Positions 36,040 through 44,345 of a stretch of DNA of 64,000 nucleotides are shown here, piece after piece (the stretch's first letter is position 1; the number at the start of each line of letters is the position of its first letter). A program made the translations under genes and the position numbers. Below the pieces are notes generated by a model that was given only the letters and a program-made list of their open reading frames with translations, did not search any database and was not told the DNA's origin. Source of the DNA: Pedobacter punctiformis. GTDB lineage: Bacteria > Bacteroidota > Bacteroidia > Sphingobacteriales > Sphingobacteriaceae. The stretch covers positions 310,001 through 374,000 of the forward strand of contig NZ_JAPWGM010000005.1 in assembly GCF_027213715.1 (NCBI RefSeq), given 5' to 3'.

Positions 36040-36447
36040 ATGGATAGAGAAGAATTATTAGGCGCAACGCCGGAAGATGGTGGGACAGAAAAACAGAAAA
36101 GTCCGTTATTAAGCTTAGAAAAAGATTTAGAATTTTATTCTGAATCTATTAAAGAAGTAGCAATAGAAATTATGGTTGAAGGCATATCTGCTCACCCAAT
36201 TTTTATAGCACACCAGCACCAGGTTAATATTGGCGAGATCATTTTAAATAGAGAAGAATTAAATACCGATTGGACCATACAAGCCTCAACTTTGGAAGAG
36301 TTTGTTGAAAAGGGAATTATTAATAAAGACAGGAAAGAATCTTTTTTGAAGACTTACAAAAAACCTGAAAGCTTTATGTGTCTTTTTGTAGTTGTACCAG
36401 AAGGAGCCAACTTTGTTTATTATCCTTATAAGCAAGGACGAGGGTAG
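36040..36447 (+). CDS. Hypothetical protein linked to rlmD
   Basis: A 135-aa soluble acidic protein with no recognised domain. The middle is predicted alpha/beta (A-I-E-I-M-V-E-G-I-S-A-H-P-I-F-I-A-H), and the last third has Y-K-K-P-E-S-F-M-C-L-F-V-V and F-V-Y-Y-P-Y. It starts 15 bases after rlmD and is probably co-transcribed with it. Its length and codon use look like a genuine gene. Function unknown. Confidence 0.65.
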   Translation: MDREELLGATPEDGGTEKQKSPLLSLEKDLEFYSESIKEVAIEIMVEGISAHPIFIAHQHQVNIGEIILNREELNTDWTIQASTLEEFVEKGIINKDRKESFLKTYKKPESFMCLFVVVPEGANFVYYPYKQGRG

Positions 36448-36508
36448 GTAAATAGTTGAAGGGAATTTTATAGGTATTGTTGTTGTTCTTTAGCTTAAGA
36501 AATTGAAA

Positions 36509-36535
36509 CGCTGCGTTGCATCCACAAACGCAGCG
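36509..36535. terminator. Hairpin between convergent genes
   Basis: CGCTGCGTT (36509-36517) pairs perfectly with AACGCAGCG (36527-36535) around a nine-base loop. T-runs on either side are weak, so it may act as a bidirectional terminator for the rlmD operon and the DUF2807 gene, or as an mRNA-end stabiliser. Confidence 0.5.
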
Positions 36536-36559
36536 GAATCATTAACTAAACCTATTTTA

Positions 36560-37267
36560 TTAATTGACTCTTTTAACCTCACCACTTTTAGATGATGATG
36601 TTTTTTTAAGAGAAGCATTGCCTTTAAAATAAACATCGGCACCGCCGCTTGCTCCGGCCTCTAAGCCTTTATTTACTGAAATGTTTACATCTGAACCTCC
36701 TGAGGCTGATACTTTTGCATATTCTGCTGCAAATTCGTAAGCATCAATATCACTGCCGCCACTGGCTTGTATACTTAAATTTTCTGCTTTACCTTTTAAG
36801 TCCACATCGCTGCCACCACTGCTTTGAAGCGATAAATCATTACAAACCAGATTCAGTTTTACATCTGAACCACCTGAAGATCTGACCGCCAGTTTATCAA
36901 CTTTCATCTGATTTTCAGTAAAAACATCTGATCCGCCTGAAGCTGTAAGCGCATTTAAGGTTTTGTAATGAACATAAGCCTTAATTACTTGATTTTTAAA
37001 TAAACCACTCCAGTTAATTCCATCCTTTATTTTTATAGTTAAGTTGCCTCCATTTTGTTCAACAACTATATTTTTTAATAACTCAGCATCAGCTTTGATG
37101 TTCAGACTTTCTGAACCGCCCTGGGTTAAGTAAAGATCTATGCCACTGCTAACTGTAATGCTGTTAAAACTTTTTACTGAAACATTTTTATTGTCTTGCG
37201 CTTTAGCGTAATAGCCGCTAACAGCGATTAAAAATAGGATGACGGATGATTTAAACATTTTTTTCAT
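36560..37267 (-). CDS. Secreted head-GIN (DUF2807) beta-helix protein
   Basis: About 235 aa. A signal peptide ends Y-Y-A-K-A-Q-D, then a F-N-S-I-T-V-S-S-G-I-D segment starts the DUF2807 domain. The body carries six copies of (A/S)-S-G-G-(S/A)-D-(V/I), spaced about 17-20 residues, which should stack as turns of a right-handed beta-helix. These proteins are typical of Bacteroidota envelopes; function unknown. I use the ATG at 37267, since the earlier in-frame start would place 20 polar residues before the signal peptide. Confidence 0.85.
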   Translation of the reverse strand: MKKMFKSSVILFLIAVSGYYAKAQDNKNVSVKSFNSITVSSGIDLYLTQGGSESLNIKADAELLKNIVVEQNGGNLTIKIKDGINWSGLFKNQVIKAYVHYKTLNALTASGGSDVFTENQMKVDKLAVRSSGGSDVKLNLVCNDLSLQSSGGSDVDLKGKAENLSIQASGGSDIDAYEFAAEYAKVSASGGSDVNISVNKGLEAGASGGADVYFKGNASLKKTSSSKSGEVKRVN

Positions 37268-37404
37268 AAGAATATATTTAGTGTTATAGAGATCCTTTGG
37301 ACATTTTTGTGCCCTTAAGATTTCCATGATTTTGATTAAAGGTTACTGATTAGACGCAAACAGGTGCGAAACGTTGCAGATATTGTAAATTATTTTTGAA
37401 ATAG

Positions 37405-37436
37405 TTTGACTTTCACCCTTAAAATCGTTCTTTTTG
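37405..37436 (+). promoter_or_regulatory. Promoter of the phosphoribosyltransferase gene
   Basis: TTTG at 37405-37408, a 20-base spacer and TCTTTTTG at 37429-37436, one base from consensus. It lies inside the longer open frame and supports the start at 37457. Confidence 0.5.
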
Positions 37437-37456
37437 TATTCAATCCGCTTTATAAA

Positions 37457-37966
37457 ATGGCTACATCGCAATTACTGATTCTTAATAAAAAACAAATTCA
37501 GCAAAAAATTAATCGCATTGCTTATCAAATTCTGGAAGATAACCTGAATGAAAAGGAAATCGTACTTGCAGGTATTTGGGACAGGGGTTATAAATTGGCT
37601 TTAAGACTTGAAAAGGTGCTAAAAAAAATAGCGGGTTTTAAAATCGTCTTGTTAAGAATTGATTTGGAGCGGGAGAGCAGTAAGCTGATTGCTAAAACGG
37701 ATCTGGACGAAAGCCACTGGAAAAATAAAGTCATTATTTTAGTTGATGATGTGTTGAATAGTGGTAAAACGCTGGCCTATGGATTAGGTGTTTTCTTAAA
37801 TACCCCTCATAAAAAAATCCGCACGGTGGTTTTAGTGGATAGAAGTCATAAAATTTTCCCAATCGCAACAGATTTTGTCGGTTTAGAACTGGCTACGGTT
37901 TTAAAAGAACATGTAGATGTGGTTATGGATGTAGAAGGGGAGGAAGATCGCGTTTATTTAAGCTAA
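37457..37966 (+). CDS. Phosphoribosyltransferase-family protein (PyrR-like)
   Basis: A 169-aa type I phosphoribosyltransferase. The PRPP-binding loop is I-I-L-V-D-D-V-L-N-S-G-K-T-L (about residues 93-106), and the pre-loop G-I-W-D-R-G is present. The pattern resembles PyrR/uracil phosphoribosyltransferase, the bifunctional pyrimidine regulator, but no pyr operon is adjacent. Start at 37457 follows the promoter. Alternative roles are salvage of a purine or pyrimidine base. Confidence 0.8.
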   Translation: MATSQLLILNKKQIQQKINRIAYQILEDNLNEKEIVLAGIWDRGYKLALRLEKVLKKIAGFKIVLLRIDLERESSKLIAKTDLDESHWKNKVIILVDDVLNSGKTLAYGLGVFLNTPHKKIRTVVLVDRSHKIFPIATDFVGLELATVLKEHVDVVMDVEGEEDRVYLS

Positions 37967-38068
37967 GCATTCTATTTACTGCTCATTCTTTATGGATAGT
38001 AACCGGGCGAAAATGTATAATTTAGCCTGAAGTTTGCAATTAAGCCTATTTTTTTGCAATTTCCCTGC

Positions 38069-38692
38069 ATGTATCTCCCCAAGAAAAATACAATCATCTT
38101 TAACTTTTTTTCATGGTACATTAAATACATCATAAAAAAAGATTTTTCTGCTTTTAATTTTGATCATCTAGCGCTAAAAAATGAAAATTCGATTTTACTG
38201 CTGGCGAATCATTTTAGCTGGTGGGATGGTTTTTTTATCTTCTATATCAATAAAAAGCTCTTTAAAAAACAATTTCATGTGTTGGTTAATGCCGATAATT
38301 ACAATAAAGTAGGGTTTTTAAAATATCTTGGCGCTTTTGCACCCGAAACGAAGGGGAAAGATGTTTTAGAAACATTGAATTATGCAGGTAAGCTTTTAGA
38401 CGACCCTGACAATCTGGTGCTGGTATTTCCACAGGGAAAACTCTATTCTAATCACCTTAAAAGTATTGGTTTTGAAAAAGGGGTGATGCAGATGATTAAT
38501 GCCAGCCAAAAAAGAATCAATGTTGTTTTTTCTGCCACGTTTATAGATTACTTCGCCAAACGTAAACCCACTGCACATACTTATTTGCAACATTGGGAAA
38601 ACGAAGAATACATTAGCTTGCAATTACTTAAAAGCGCTTACAATAAACATTATGATTACTCGGCTGTTAAACAAACACAAATTACCGAATGA
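38069..38692 (+). CDS. Acyltransferase (PlsC-like), first gene of the carotenoid operon
   Basis: About 207 aa, with the glycerol-phosphate acyltransferase motifs N-H-F-S-W-W-D-G (HxxxxD) and V-F-P-Q-G-K. A C-terminal basic region follows. In this context I infer that it esterifies a carotenoid glycoside or a related terminal hydroxyl, as in staphyloxanthin-like pigments; an ordinary lysophospholipid role is not excluded. Start at ATG 38069; a -7-like TATTTTTTTG at 38047-38056 lies just before it. Its stop overlaps the next gene's start by four bases. Confidence 0.75.
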   Translation: MYLPKKNTIIFNFFSWYIKYIIKKDFSAFNFDHLALKNENSILLLANHFSWWDGFFIFYINKKLFKKQFHVLVNADNYNKVGFLKYLGAFAPETKGKDVLETLNYAGKLLDDPDNLVLVFPQGKLYSNHLKSIGFEKGVMQMINASQKRINVVFSATFIDYFAKRKPTAHTYLQHWENEEYISLQLLKSAYNKHYDYSAVKQTQITE

Positions 38693-39786
38693 CCATTTTT
38701 ATTCAAGTTGTCCTTATTTTTTTAGTAATCCGGTTTTCTGTAACCGTTTTCAATTTTATTTCCAACCCGAAGTTGCCCCGGGTAATTAAGCATTTTCAAG
38801 ACCGGGTTTCTATTCTCATTCCAGCAAGAGACGAAGAAGAAAATATCATACTGTTGCTACAATCCATAAAAGACCAGGATTATACCAATTATGAAGTAAT
38901 CGTTTTAGATGATCATTCAACGGATAATACATTTTCGGTAGTGCATGCCTTTTGTGAGGAAAATTCACAATTCAGTATTATAAAAGGTGAAGAACTACCC
39001 AAAGGCTGGTTAGGGAAAAACTACGCCTGTCACCAGTTAAGTGAGGCTGCAACCGGCAAGTATTTTCTATTTGTAGATGCAGATGAACTGATTAAAATCG
39101 GACTGATTAACAGCTTAATTTATAGAATGGAACTGGGGCAGCTGAGTTTGCTGAGCTTGTTTACCAATCAGCAAATGTTTTCATTTGGTGAGAAGCTAAC
39201 GGTTCCATTAATGCACTTTATCCTTTTAAACCTCCTGCCGTTAAGATTAGTCAAATTATCTAAGAATCCGGCTTTTTCTGCTGCCAGCGGACAATGTATG
39301 TTTTTCAACGCAGCAAATTATCAGGAAAATAAATGGCACAGTTTAGTCAGGGCACAGGTTGTAGAGGATGTGGAACTCATGAAACTGCTAAAACAGGAAA
39401 AATATAAAACAGAGGCTTTGCTGGCTAATGGCATGATTTACTGTAGGATGTATAAAAACCTGGGCGAATGTTTAAATGGTTTTAGTAAAAATTTACTTGC
39501 AGGTTTTGGTAATAACGTCTTAATCTTATTACTTTACCAGCTTTTGGTTATTATAGGTCCGCTGGTTTTAGTGCTAAATTTTAACATTGCGTTACTTATA
39601 CTACCGATAACTTTAATTGTTTTAAGCAGGTTAATGATCTCTTATTTGTCAGGGCAAAATGTGTTTATTAATATTGTTTTGCATCCGGTACAAATGTTAT
39701 TTTTTTTAATTATTTCTATTATTTCTATAAAAAAACACATTTTTAAAACAGGCACATGGAAGGGCAGAACGATCAGACCGATTTAA
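38689..39786 (+). CDS. GT2-family glycosyltransferase, CruG-like (carotenoid glycosylation)
   Basis: A 365-aa membrane-anchored GT-A enzyme. The N-terminal helix precedes S-I-L-I-P-A-R-D-E-E-E-N, the nucleotide-sugar motif V-L-D-D-H-S-T-D-N-T, F-V-D-A-D-E (DxD-type) and a late V-E-D-V-E-L. C-terminal helices (about 265-350) anchor it. Its 31-base overlap with a CruF-like gene is the arrangement of the myxol-type CruF/CruG pair, so it probably glycosylates a hydroxycarotenoid. The substrate assignment rests on context. Confidence 0.78.
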   Translation: MTIFIQVVLIFLVIRFSVTVFNFISNPKLPRVIKHFQDRVSILIPARDEEENIILLLQSIKDQDYTNYEVIVLDDHSTDNTFSVVHAFCEENSQFSIIKGEELPKGWLGKNYACHQLSEAATGKYFLFVDADELIKIGLINSLIYRMELGQLSLLSLFTNQQMFSFGEKLTVPLMHFILLNLLPLRLVKLSKNPAFSAASGQCMFFNAANYQENKWHSLVRAQVVEDVELMKLLKQEKYKTEALLANGMIYCRMYKNLGECLNGFSKNLLAGFGNNVLILLLYQLLVIIGPLVLVLNFNIALLILPITLIVLSRLMISYLSGQNVFINIVLHPVQMLFFLIISIISIKKHIFKTGTWKGRTIRPI

Positions 39787-40430
39787 AATTTAAAAAAGCA
39801 GCTGTTGCTGTAATTATCATTTTTCATTTGGTTGGTTTGTTGGGTTTTTTAATTCCTGCAGCGCAGCCATATTTTATAAAAATAGTTCCTTTTCACCTGT
39901 TGTTAATGTTTGCTGTAATTTTACTGTCTTATAATGCAAATGTTAAACGACTTGCTTTATTTGTGAGCGGTGTTTTTTTATGTGGTTTTTTAGTTGAAGT
40001 ATTGGGCGTTCACACCGGTAAAATTTTCGGTAGCTATTATTATGGAACCACACTGGGTTATAAAATTGCTGCAGTACCACTCCTGATGGGGGTAAACTGG
40101 GTGATCCTTATTTTCAGTGTTGGCCAGATGATGAAGAGTTTTAAAATCAGAAACAGCATCGTTGCGTCACTTTTGGGCGGGCTGGCTTTAATTACATTAG
40201 ATTTCTTCCTCGAACCGGTTGCTATGAAATTTGATTACTGGCATTGGGATTACCACGAAATTCCAGGACAAAATTATGTAGCCTGGTTCATCGTTTCCGT
40301 TATCTTGCTTAAATTTTATTACGCATTGGATTTAAAACAACAAAAATACATCGGTACAACTATGTTTATTGCTCAACTTGTATTTTTTGTTGTCTTATAC
40401 ATGACAACGGGATCAAATATTTTTGCTTAA
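39756..40430 (+). CDS. cruF: CruF-like carotenoid 1,2-hydratase (DUF422 family)
   Basis: A 224-aa membrane protein with about seven transmembrane helices. The motifs E-V-L-G-V-H-T-G-K-I-F-G-S-Y-Y-Y-G-T, L-G-Y-K-I-A-A-V-P-L-L-M-G-V-N-W and L-E-P-V-A-M-K-F-D-Y-W-x-W are typical of CruF / carotenoid-biosynthesis (COG2324) proteins. CruF adds water across a terminal psi-end double bond of carotenoids, making the 1-hydroxy group on which CrtD and CruG act. The gene is embedded between the CruG-like gene (31-base overlap) and ispH. Confidence 0.87.
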   Translation: MEGQNDQTDLKFKKAAVAVIIIFHLVGLLGFLIPAAQPYFIKIVPFHLLLMFAVILLSYNANVKRLALFVSGVFLCGFLVEVLGVHTGKIFGSYYYGTTLGYKIAAVPLLMGVNWVILIFSVGQMMKSFKIRNSIVASLLGGLALITLDFFLEPVAMKFDYWHWDYHEIPGQNYVAWFIVSVILLKFYYALDLKQQKYIGTTMFIAQLVFFVVLYMTTGSNIFA

Positions 40431-40442
40431 TTTTGCATTATA

Positions 40443-41291
40443 ATGAGCAATAACTTACAAGTCACCATAGATAAATCATCAGGCTTCTGTTTTGGCGTAG
40501 TTTACGCAATAGAAATGGCTGAAGATATTTTAGATAGCGAAGGTTATTTATATTGTCTTGGTGATATTGTTCATAACGATGAAGAAGTTGAAAGGCTAAC
40601 CGACCGTGGGTTGAAGATTATTGATCATGAGGTTTTAAAAACGCTGAAAAACGAGAAAGTCTTAATCCGGGCGCATGGCGAAGCCCCTTCCACTTATCAA
40701 CTGGCTTTAGAAAATAACCTTACCCTTATCGATGCCTCTTGTCCGGTGGTTTTAAAGCTGCAAAACAGAATTAAAAACTCTCACGATGATAACGAGCAAA
40801 TTCTGATCTTTGGAAAGCATGGGCATGCCGAAGTAATCGGTTTACAAGGACAAACGGATGGCAAAGCAATCGTTTTTCAGGATTTAGCGGAACTGGATCA
40901 CATAGAATTACCTTCTAAATTTACTTTGTACAGTCAGACAACCAAAAGCACAGATAAATTTTATCACATTAAGGATGAATTATTAGGGCGTGGTTATGAA
41001 GTAAAGGCAAACGATACCATTTGCAGACAAGTGAGTAACCGTTACGAAGAATTGGAAAATTTTGTAAGTCATTATGATAAGATCGTATTTGTGTCGGGTA
41101 AAAAGTCATCCAACGGAAAAGTACTTTATGATGTTTGTAAAAAATACAATGATCACTCATATTTCGTTTCGAATGTAGAAGAGCTGGAGCAAAGTTGGTT
41201 TAATGCAAATGATAAGGTTGGCATTTGTGGTGCAACATCTACCCCAATGTGGCTGATGGAAAAAGTTAAAGCAGCAATAGAAACGTTTTAA
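40443..41291 (+). CDS. ispH: 4-hydroxy-3-methylbut-2-enyl diphosphate reductase
   Basis: A 282-aa iron-sulfur enzyme that makes IPP and DMAPP in the last step of the MEP pathway, the isoprenoid supply for carotenoids. The three cluster cysteines sit in G-F-C16-F-G-V, D-A-S-C-P-V and D-T-I-C-R-Q. Other conserved segments are R-A-H-G-E-A-P, K-H-G-H-A-E and the G-A-T-S-T-P motif. A -7 element TAATTTTG (40428-40435) overlaps the end of cruF, so ispH may have its own promoter inside the operon. Confidence 0.96.
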   Translation: MSNNLQVTIDKSSGFCFGVVYAIEMAEDILDSEGYLYCLGDIVHNDEEVERLTDRGLKIIDHEVLKTLKNEKVLIRAHGEAPSTYQLALENNLTLIDASCPVVLKLQNRIKNSHDDNEQILIFGKHGHAEVIGLQGQTDGKAIVFQDLAELDHIELPSKFTLYSQTTKSTDKFYHIKDELLGRGYEVKANDTICRQVSNRYEELENFVSHYDKIVFVSGKKSSNGKVLYDVCKKYNDHSYFVSNVEELEQSWFNANDKVGICGATSTPMWLMEKVKAAIETF

Positions 41292-41345
41292 TCAAATCCT
41301 TTTTTGTTTCCTGCTGTTTAAAATAATAAAAGAATAAAACAGCCA

Positions 41346-42020
41346 TTGAAAGATCCAAATAAATTTACCGGATTAATTGTTGCGCTAACAGTTATCGCCT
41401 GTTGGTTTACTTCACTGTGTCTTCTTTTAAACTGGCATTTTAACTGGACAAACCCTTTGGTTTATCTTACGGTACTGATACAAATGCATTTATACACCGG
41501 TTTGTTTATTACAGCTCATGATGCTATGCATGGCACAATTTCAACAAACAAAACCGTTAATAACTCTGTAGGTTATCTATCGGTATTTCTGTTTGCGGGC
41601 TTTTTCTATTCGCAATTGTACACTAAACATCATAAACACCACCGCCATGTGCATACAGCAGATGACCCAGATTATGCGGAACATGGTTTTTGGAAATGGT
41701 ATTTCAGTTTTATGTGGAATTATGTAACCATTATTCAACTGGTTATTATGGCAGTTGCCTATAATGTTTTAAAAGTTTGGGTAGCTGAACAAAATCTTTT
41801 GCTTTTCTGGGTTTTGCCGTCTCTGCTAAGCACTTTCCAGCTGTTTTATTTTGGTACTTATCTGCCTCACAAAGGAGAGCATGACAATGAATATCAGTCT
41901 TCAACGCTGCGCAAGAATCATTTTTTTGCATTTATAAGCTGTTATTTTTTTGGGTATCATTTAGAACATCATCAAAAACCAGGTACGCCGTGGTGGCAGT
42001 TGTATAAAAGTAAAGGTTAG
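41346..42020 (+). CDS. crtW: Beta-carotene ketolase CrtW-like
   Basis: A 224-aa membrane di-iron oxygenase of the fatty-acid-desaturase superfamily. The His motifs are H-D-A-M-H-G, H-H-K-H-H-R-H and Y-H-L-E-H-H, plus F-G-T-Y-L-P-H-K, the pattern of CrtW ketolases that place a 4-keto group on beta-type rings. No ATG lies near the 5' end and a stop at 41319-41321 limits extension, so the start is TTG 41346. It lies 54 bases after ispH. Confidence 0.85.
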   Translation: MKDPNKFTGLIVALTVIACWFTSLCLLLNWHFNWTNPLVYLTVLIQMHLYTGLFITAHDAMHGTISTNKTVNNSVGYLSVFLFAGFFYSQLYTKHHKHHRHVHTADDPDYAEHGFWKWYFSFMWNYVTIIQLVIMAVAYNVLKVWVAEQNLLLFWVLPSLLSTFQLFYFGTYLPHKGEHDNEYQSSTLRKNHFFAFISCYFFGYHLEHHQKPGTPWWQLYKSKG

Positions 42021-42146
42021 CACACTCTACACTTTGAAATAAAACCTGATTTTAATTTGACTTAAAAATGTCTGCCATCACCTTTTTTGGATAGGTATAA
42101 AAAAATAAAAAAGCGATATTTGCGCAACAAATCATATTCTTATTAA

Positions 42147-43157
42147 ATGAGCAAAAAGGGAATTCTACTCGTTAATTTAGGCACTCCTGATAGTCCGGCA
42201 GTTTCTGATGTAAAAAAATATTTAGATCAGTTTTTAATGGACGAACGTGTAATCGATATACCAAAATTAAACAGAACCTTATTGGTAAAGGGAATTATAG
42301 TTCCTTTTCGCAGCCCTAAAACGGCAAAATTGTACAAGGAAATCTGGAATGAGAAAGGTTCGCCGCTTTTGTATTTTAGTAAACTGCAGGCTGGTATGCT
42401 ACAGGAAAGATTGGGTGATGATTACCAGGTAGAACTGGCAATGCGTTATCAAAGTCCTTCGGTTGAATCTGCTTTGGCAAATTTAAAGGCCGGTTTGGTC
42501 GAAAGCATTCAGGTTATACCACTATTCCCTCAATATGCCTCGGCCAGTACAGGTTCGGTTATACAATTGGTTATGGAATTAATCAGTAAATGGCCAACTG
42601 TTCCGCCGGTTTCTTTTGTCAATTCCTTCCATAATAATGAACTGATGATTAAAGTTTTTGCCGAAAATGCAAGAAAACATCAACCTGAAACGTATGATCA
42701 TGTTCTTTTTAGTTTCCACGGCTTGCCCGAACGTCAGCTATTAAAATGTGATCATACCGGAAGCTATTGTTTGAAAAGTGCGGATTGTTGTCAAACTTTA
42801 AACGATACCAACAAGTTTTGTTACTCAGCTCAAGGCCACGATACGGCAAGATTAATTGCCCGGGAATTAAACATTTCTAAAGAAAATTATACCGTTTGTT
42901 TCCAGTCGCGTTTGGGTAAAGAGCCCTGGGTACAACCTTACACAACTGATATTTTAAAGAAATTGGCCGCTGAAGGCAAAAAGCGTTTATTGGTTTTTAG
43001 TCCGGCTTTTGTTGCCGATTGTTTAGAAACGCTTTACGAAATTACAGTAGAATATCACGAAGAATTTAAGGCTTTAGGCGGTGAACATGTACAACTGGTA
43101 GAAAGCCTGAACGATAGCCCGGTATTTATTGAGGCCTTAGCGGAGATGGTAAATTAA
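42147..43157 (+). CDS. hemH: Ferrochelatase
   Basis: A 336-aa enzyme inserting iron into protoporphyrin (or coproporphyrin) to form heme. Characteristic segments are G-I-L-L-V-N-L-G-T-P-D-S-P, P-L-F-P-Q-Y-A-S-A-S-T-G-S-V, and F-S-F-H-G-L-P-E-R (active-site histidine). Near residues 210-225 it has D-C-C-Q-T-L-N, extra cysteines. It begins a three-gene unit: the gluconokinase gene starts one base after its stop and the HAD gene overlaps that by four. Confidence 0.96.
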   Translation: MSKKGILLVNLGTPDSPAVSDVKKYLDQFLMDERVIDIPKLNRTLLVKGIIVPFRSPKTAKLYKEIWNEKGSPLLYFSKLQAGMLQERLGDDYQVELAMRYQSPSVESALANLKAGLVESIQVIPLFPQYASASTGSVIQLVMELISKWPTVPPVSFVNSFHNNELMIKVFAENARKHQPETYDHVLFSFHGLPERQLLKCDHTGSYCLKSADCCQTLNDTNKFCYSAQGHDTARLIARELNISKENYTVCFQSRLGKEPWVQPYTTDILKKLAAEGKKRLLVFSPAFVADCLETLYEITVEYHEEFKALGGEHVQLVESLNDSPVFIEALAEMVN

Positions 43158-43158
43158 T

Positions 43159-43674
43159 ATGACGAAGCGCTGCATCATTTTAATGGGCGTATCTGGCAGT
43201 GGGAAAACCGTTATCGGACAACAAATTGCAGAGAAATTGGATGCTAGATTTGTAGATGCAGATGATTTTCACCCTTCGGCAAATATTATAAAAATGAGTT
43301 CCGGCATTCCCCTGACTGATGCAGACCGGATTCCCTGGTTAAACGACTTGGGTAAAATTGCCTCAACCCATTTACAGGAAAATCAAATGCTTGTGATGGC
43401 TTGTTCTGCTTTAAAAAGATCTTACCGGGATATTTTAAGAGCAGAAATTTCAGGCGAAACTATGTTTATCTATTTAAAATCCAGTTTTGAAGAAATTGCG
43501 GAACGTTTGCAAAAACGTGTGGGTCACTTTATGCCTAAAGGTCTTTTAGAGAGTCAATTTGAAGCGTTGGATGAACCGCTATTTACAGAAAAAAATCTCA
43601 TTACAATCGATGCTTCACCCGCGGTAGATGAGGTAACAAACAATTGTATTGACGCTATAAATAATACATTTTGA
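43159..43674 (+). CDS. gntK: Gluconokinase
   Basis: A 171-aa P-loop kinase phosphorylating gluconate to 6-phosphogluconate. Walker A is G10-V-S-G-S-G-K-T17; the acidic D-A-D-D-F-H-P-x-x-N and G-x-P-L-x-D-x-D-R-x-P-W-L motifs and C-S-A-L-K-R are classic for GntK. It starts one base after hemH. No gluconate transporter is nearby. Confidence 0.93.
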   Translation: MTKRCIILMGVSGSGKTVIGQQIAEKLDARFVDADDFHPSANIIKMSSGIPLTDADRIPWLNDLGKIASTHLQENQMLVMACSALKRSYRDILRAEISGETMFIYLKSSFEEIAERLQKRVGHFMPKGLLESQFEALDEPLFTEKNLITIDASPAVDEVTNNCIDAINNTF

Positions 43675-44279
43675 AAACAGAATTAGAGAAACTCGCAATT
43701 TTAAATCAGTTAACTTCAGGCGGTTACGAAGCCTTTTTATACGATTGTGATGGTACACTTGCCGATAATATGACTGCACATAAACTTTCATACAAAAACG
43801 TTGCTTCCAGATACCAGATTGATTTAGATACTGCCATTATTGATGAACTTGCCGGTTGGCCAACTATTTTAGTCAGTCAGGAAATTAGTCGTCGTTACGG
43901 GGTGGCACTTCCCGATACTTTTTCGCATGAAAAATCTATTGAGTTTTTCGAAAATTTTATTTTAGAAACAAAACCTATAGAATTTGTTGCCGAACATTTA
44001 AAAAAGCATGTGGGTAAGGTTCGTATTGGGGTAGTTTCGGGAGGGAGTAGAAAAACCGTAGAAAAAACTTTAACTGTGTTGGGCTTATTGCCTTTTATAG
44101 AAGTATTGGTATGTTCAGGTGAAACGGAGAAGGGAAAGCCATTTGCTGACCCGTTTTTAGCTGCAGCCGAATTGTTGGGTGTTGACCCGGCAAAATGTAT
44201 GGTTTTCGAAGATGGAGAACCCGGCGTTCAGGCGGCTATTGCTGCAGGTATGGATTGGGTTAGAGTAGACCAGATTTAG
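43671..44279 (+). CDS. HAD-superfamily phosphatase (beta-phosphoglucomutase-like)
   Basis: A 202-aa HAD hydrolase: Y-D-C-D-G-T-L-A-D (catalytic Asp near residue 25), G-V-V-S-G-G-S-R, K-P-F-A-D-P-F and E-D-G-E-P-G. It probably dephosphorylates a sugar phosphate. No ATG fits; TTG at 43671 overlaps the TGA of gntK as TTGA, and an in-frame stop at 43662-43664 rules out an upstream start. Co-transcription with hemH and gntK is likely. Confidence 0.88.
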   Translation: MKTELEKLAILNQLTSGGYEAFLYDCDGTLADNMTAHKLSYKNVASRYQIDLDTAIIDELAGWPTILVSQEISRRYGVALPDTFSHEKSIEFFENFILETKPIEFVAEHLKKHVGKVRIGVVSGGSRKTVEKTLTVLGLLPFIEVLVCSGETEKGKPFADPFLAAAELLGVDPAKCMVFEDGEPGVQAAIAAGMDWVRVDQI

Positions 44280-44345
44280 GTTTTGTATGCTTAGATTACC
44301 TGAGTTGTTTTGAAAATCTTAAAGCGAAAGATAGATTTTATAAAT

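Noticed and set aside
36640..36900. Regular repeats suggesting a CRISPR or tandem array
   Set aside because: They are the degenerate coding repeats of the SGGSD beta-helix protein, not identical repeats with unique spacers. No CRISPR array or cas gene was seen in the window.
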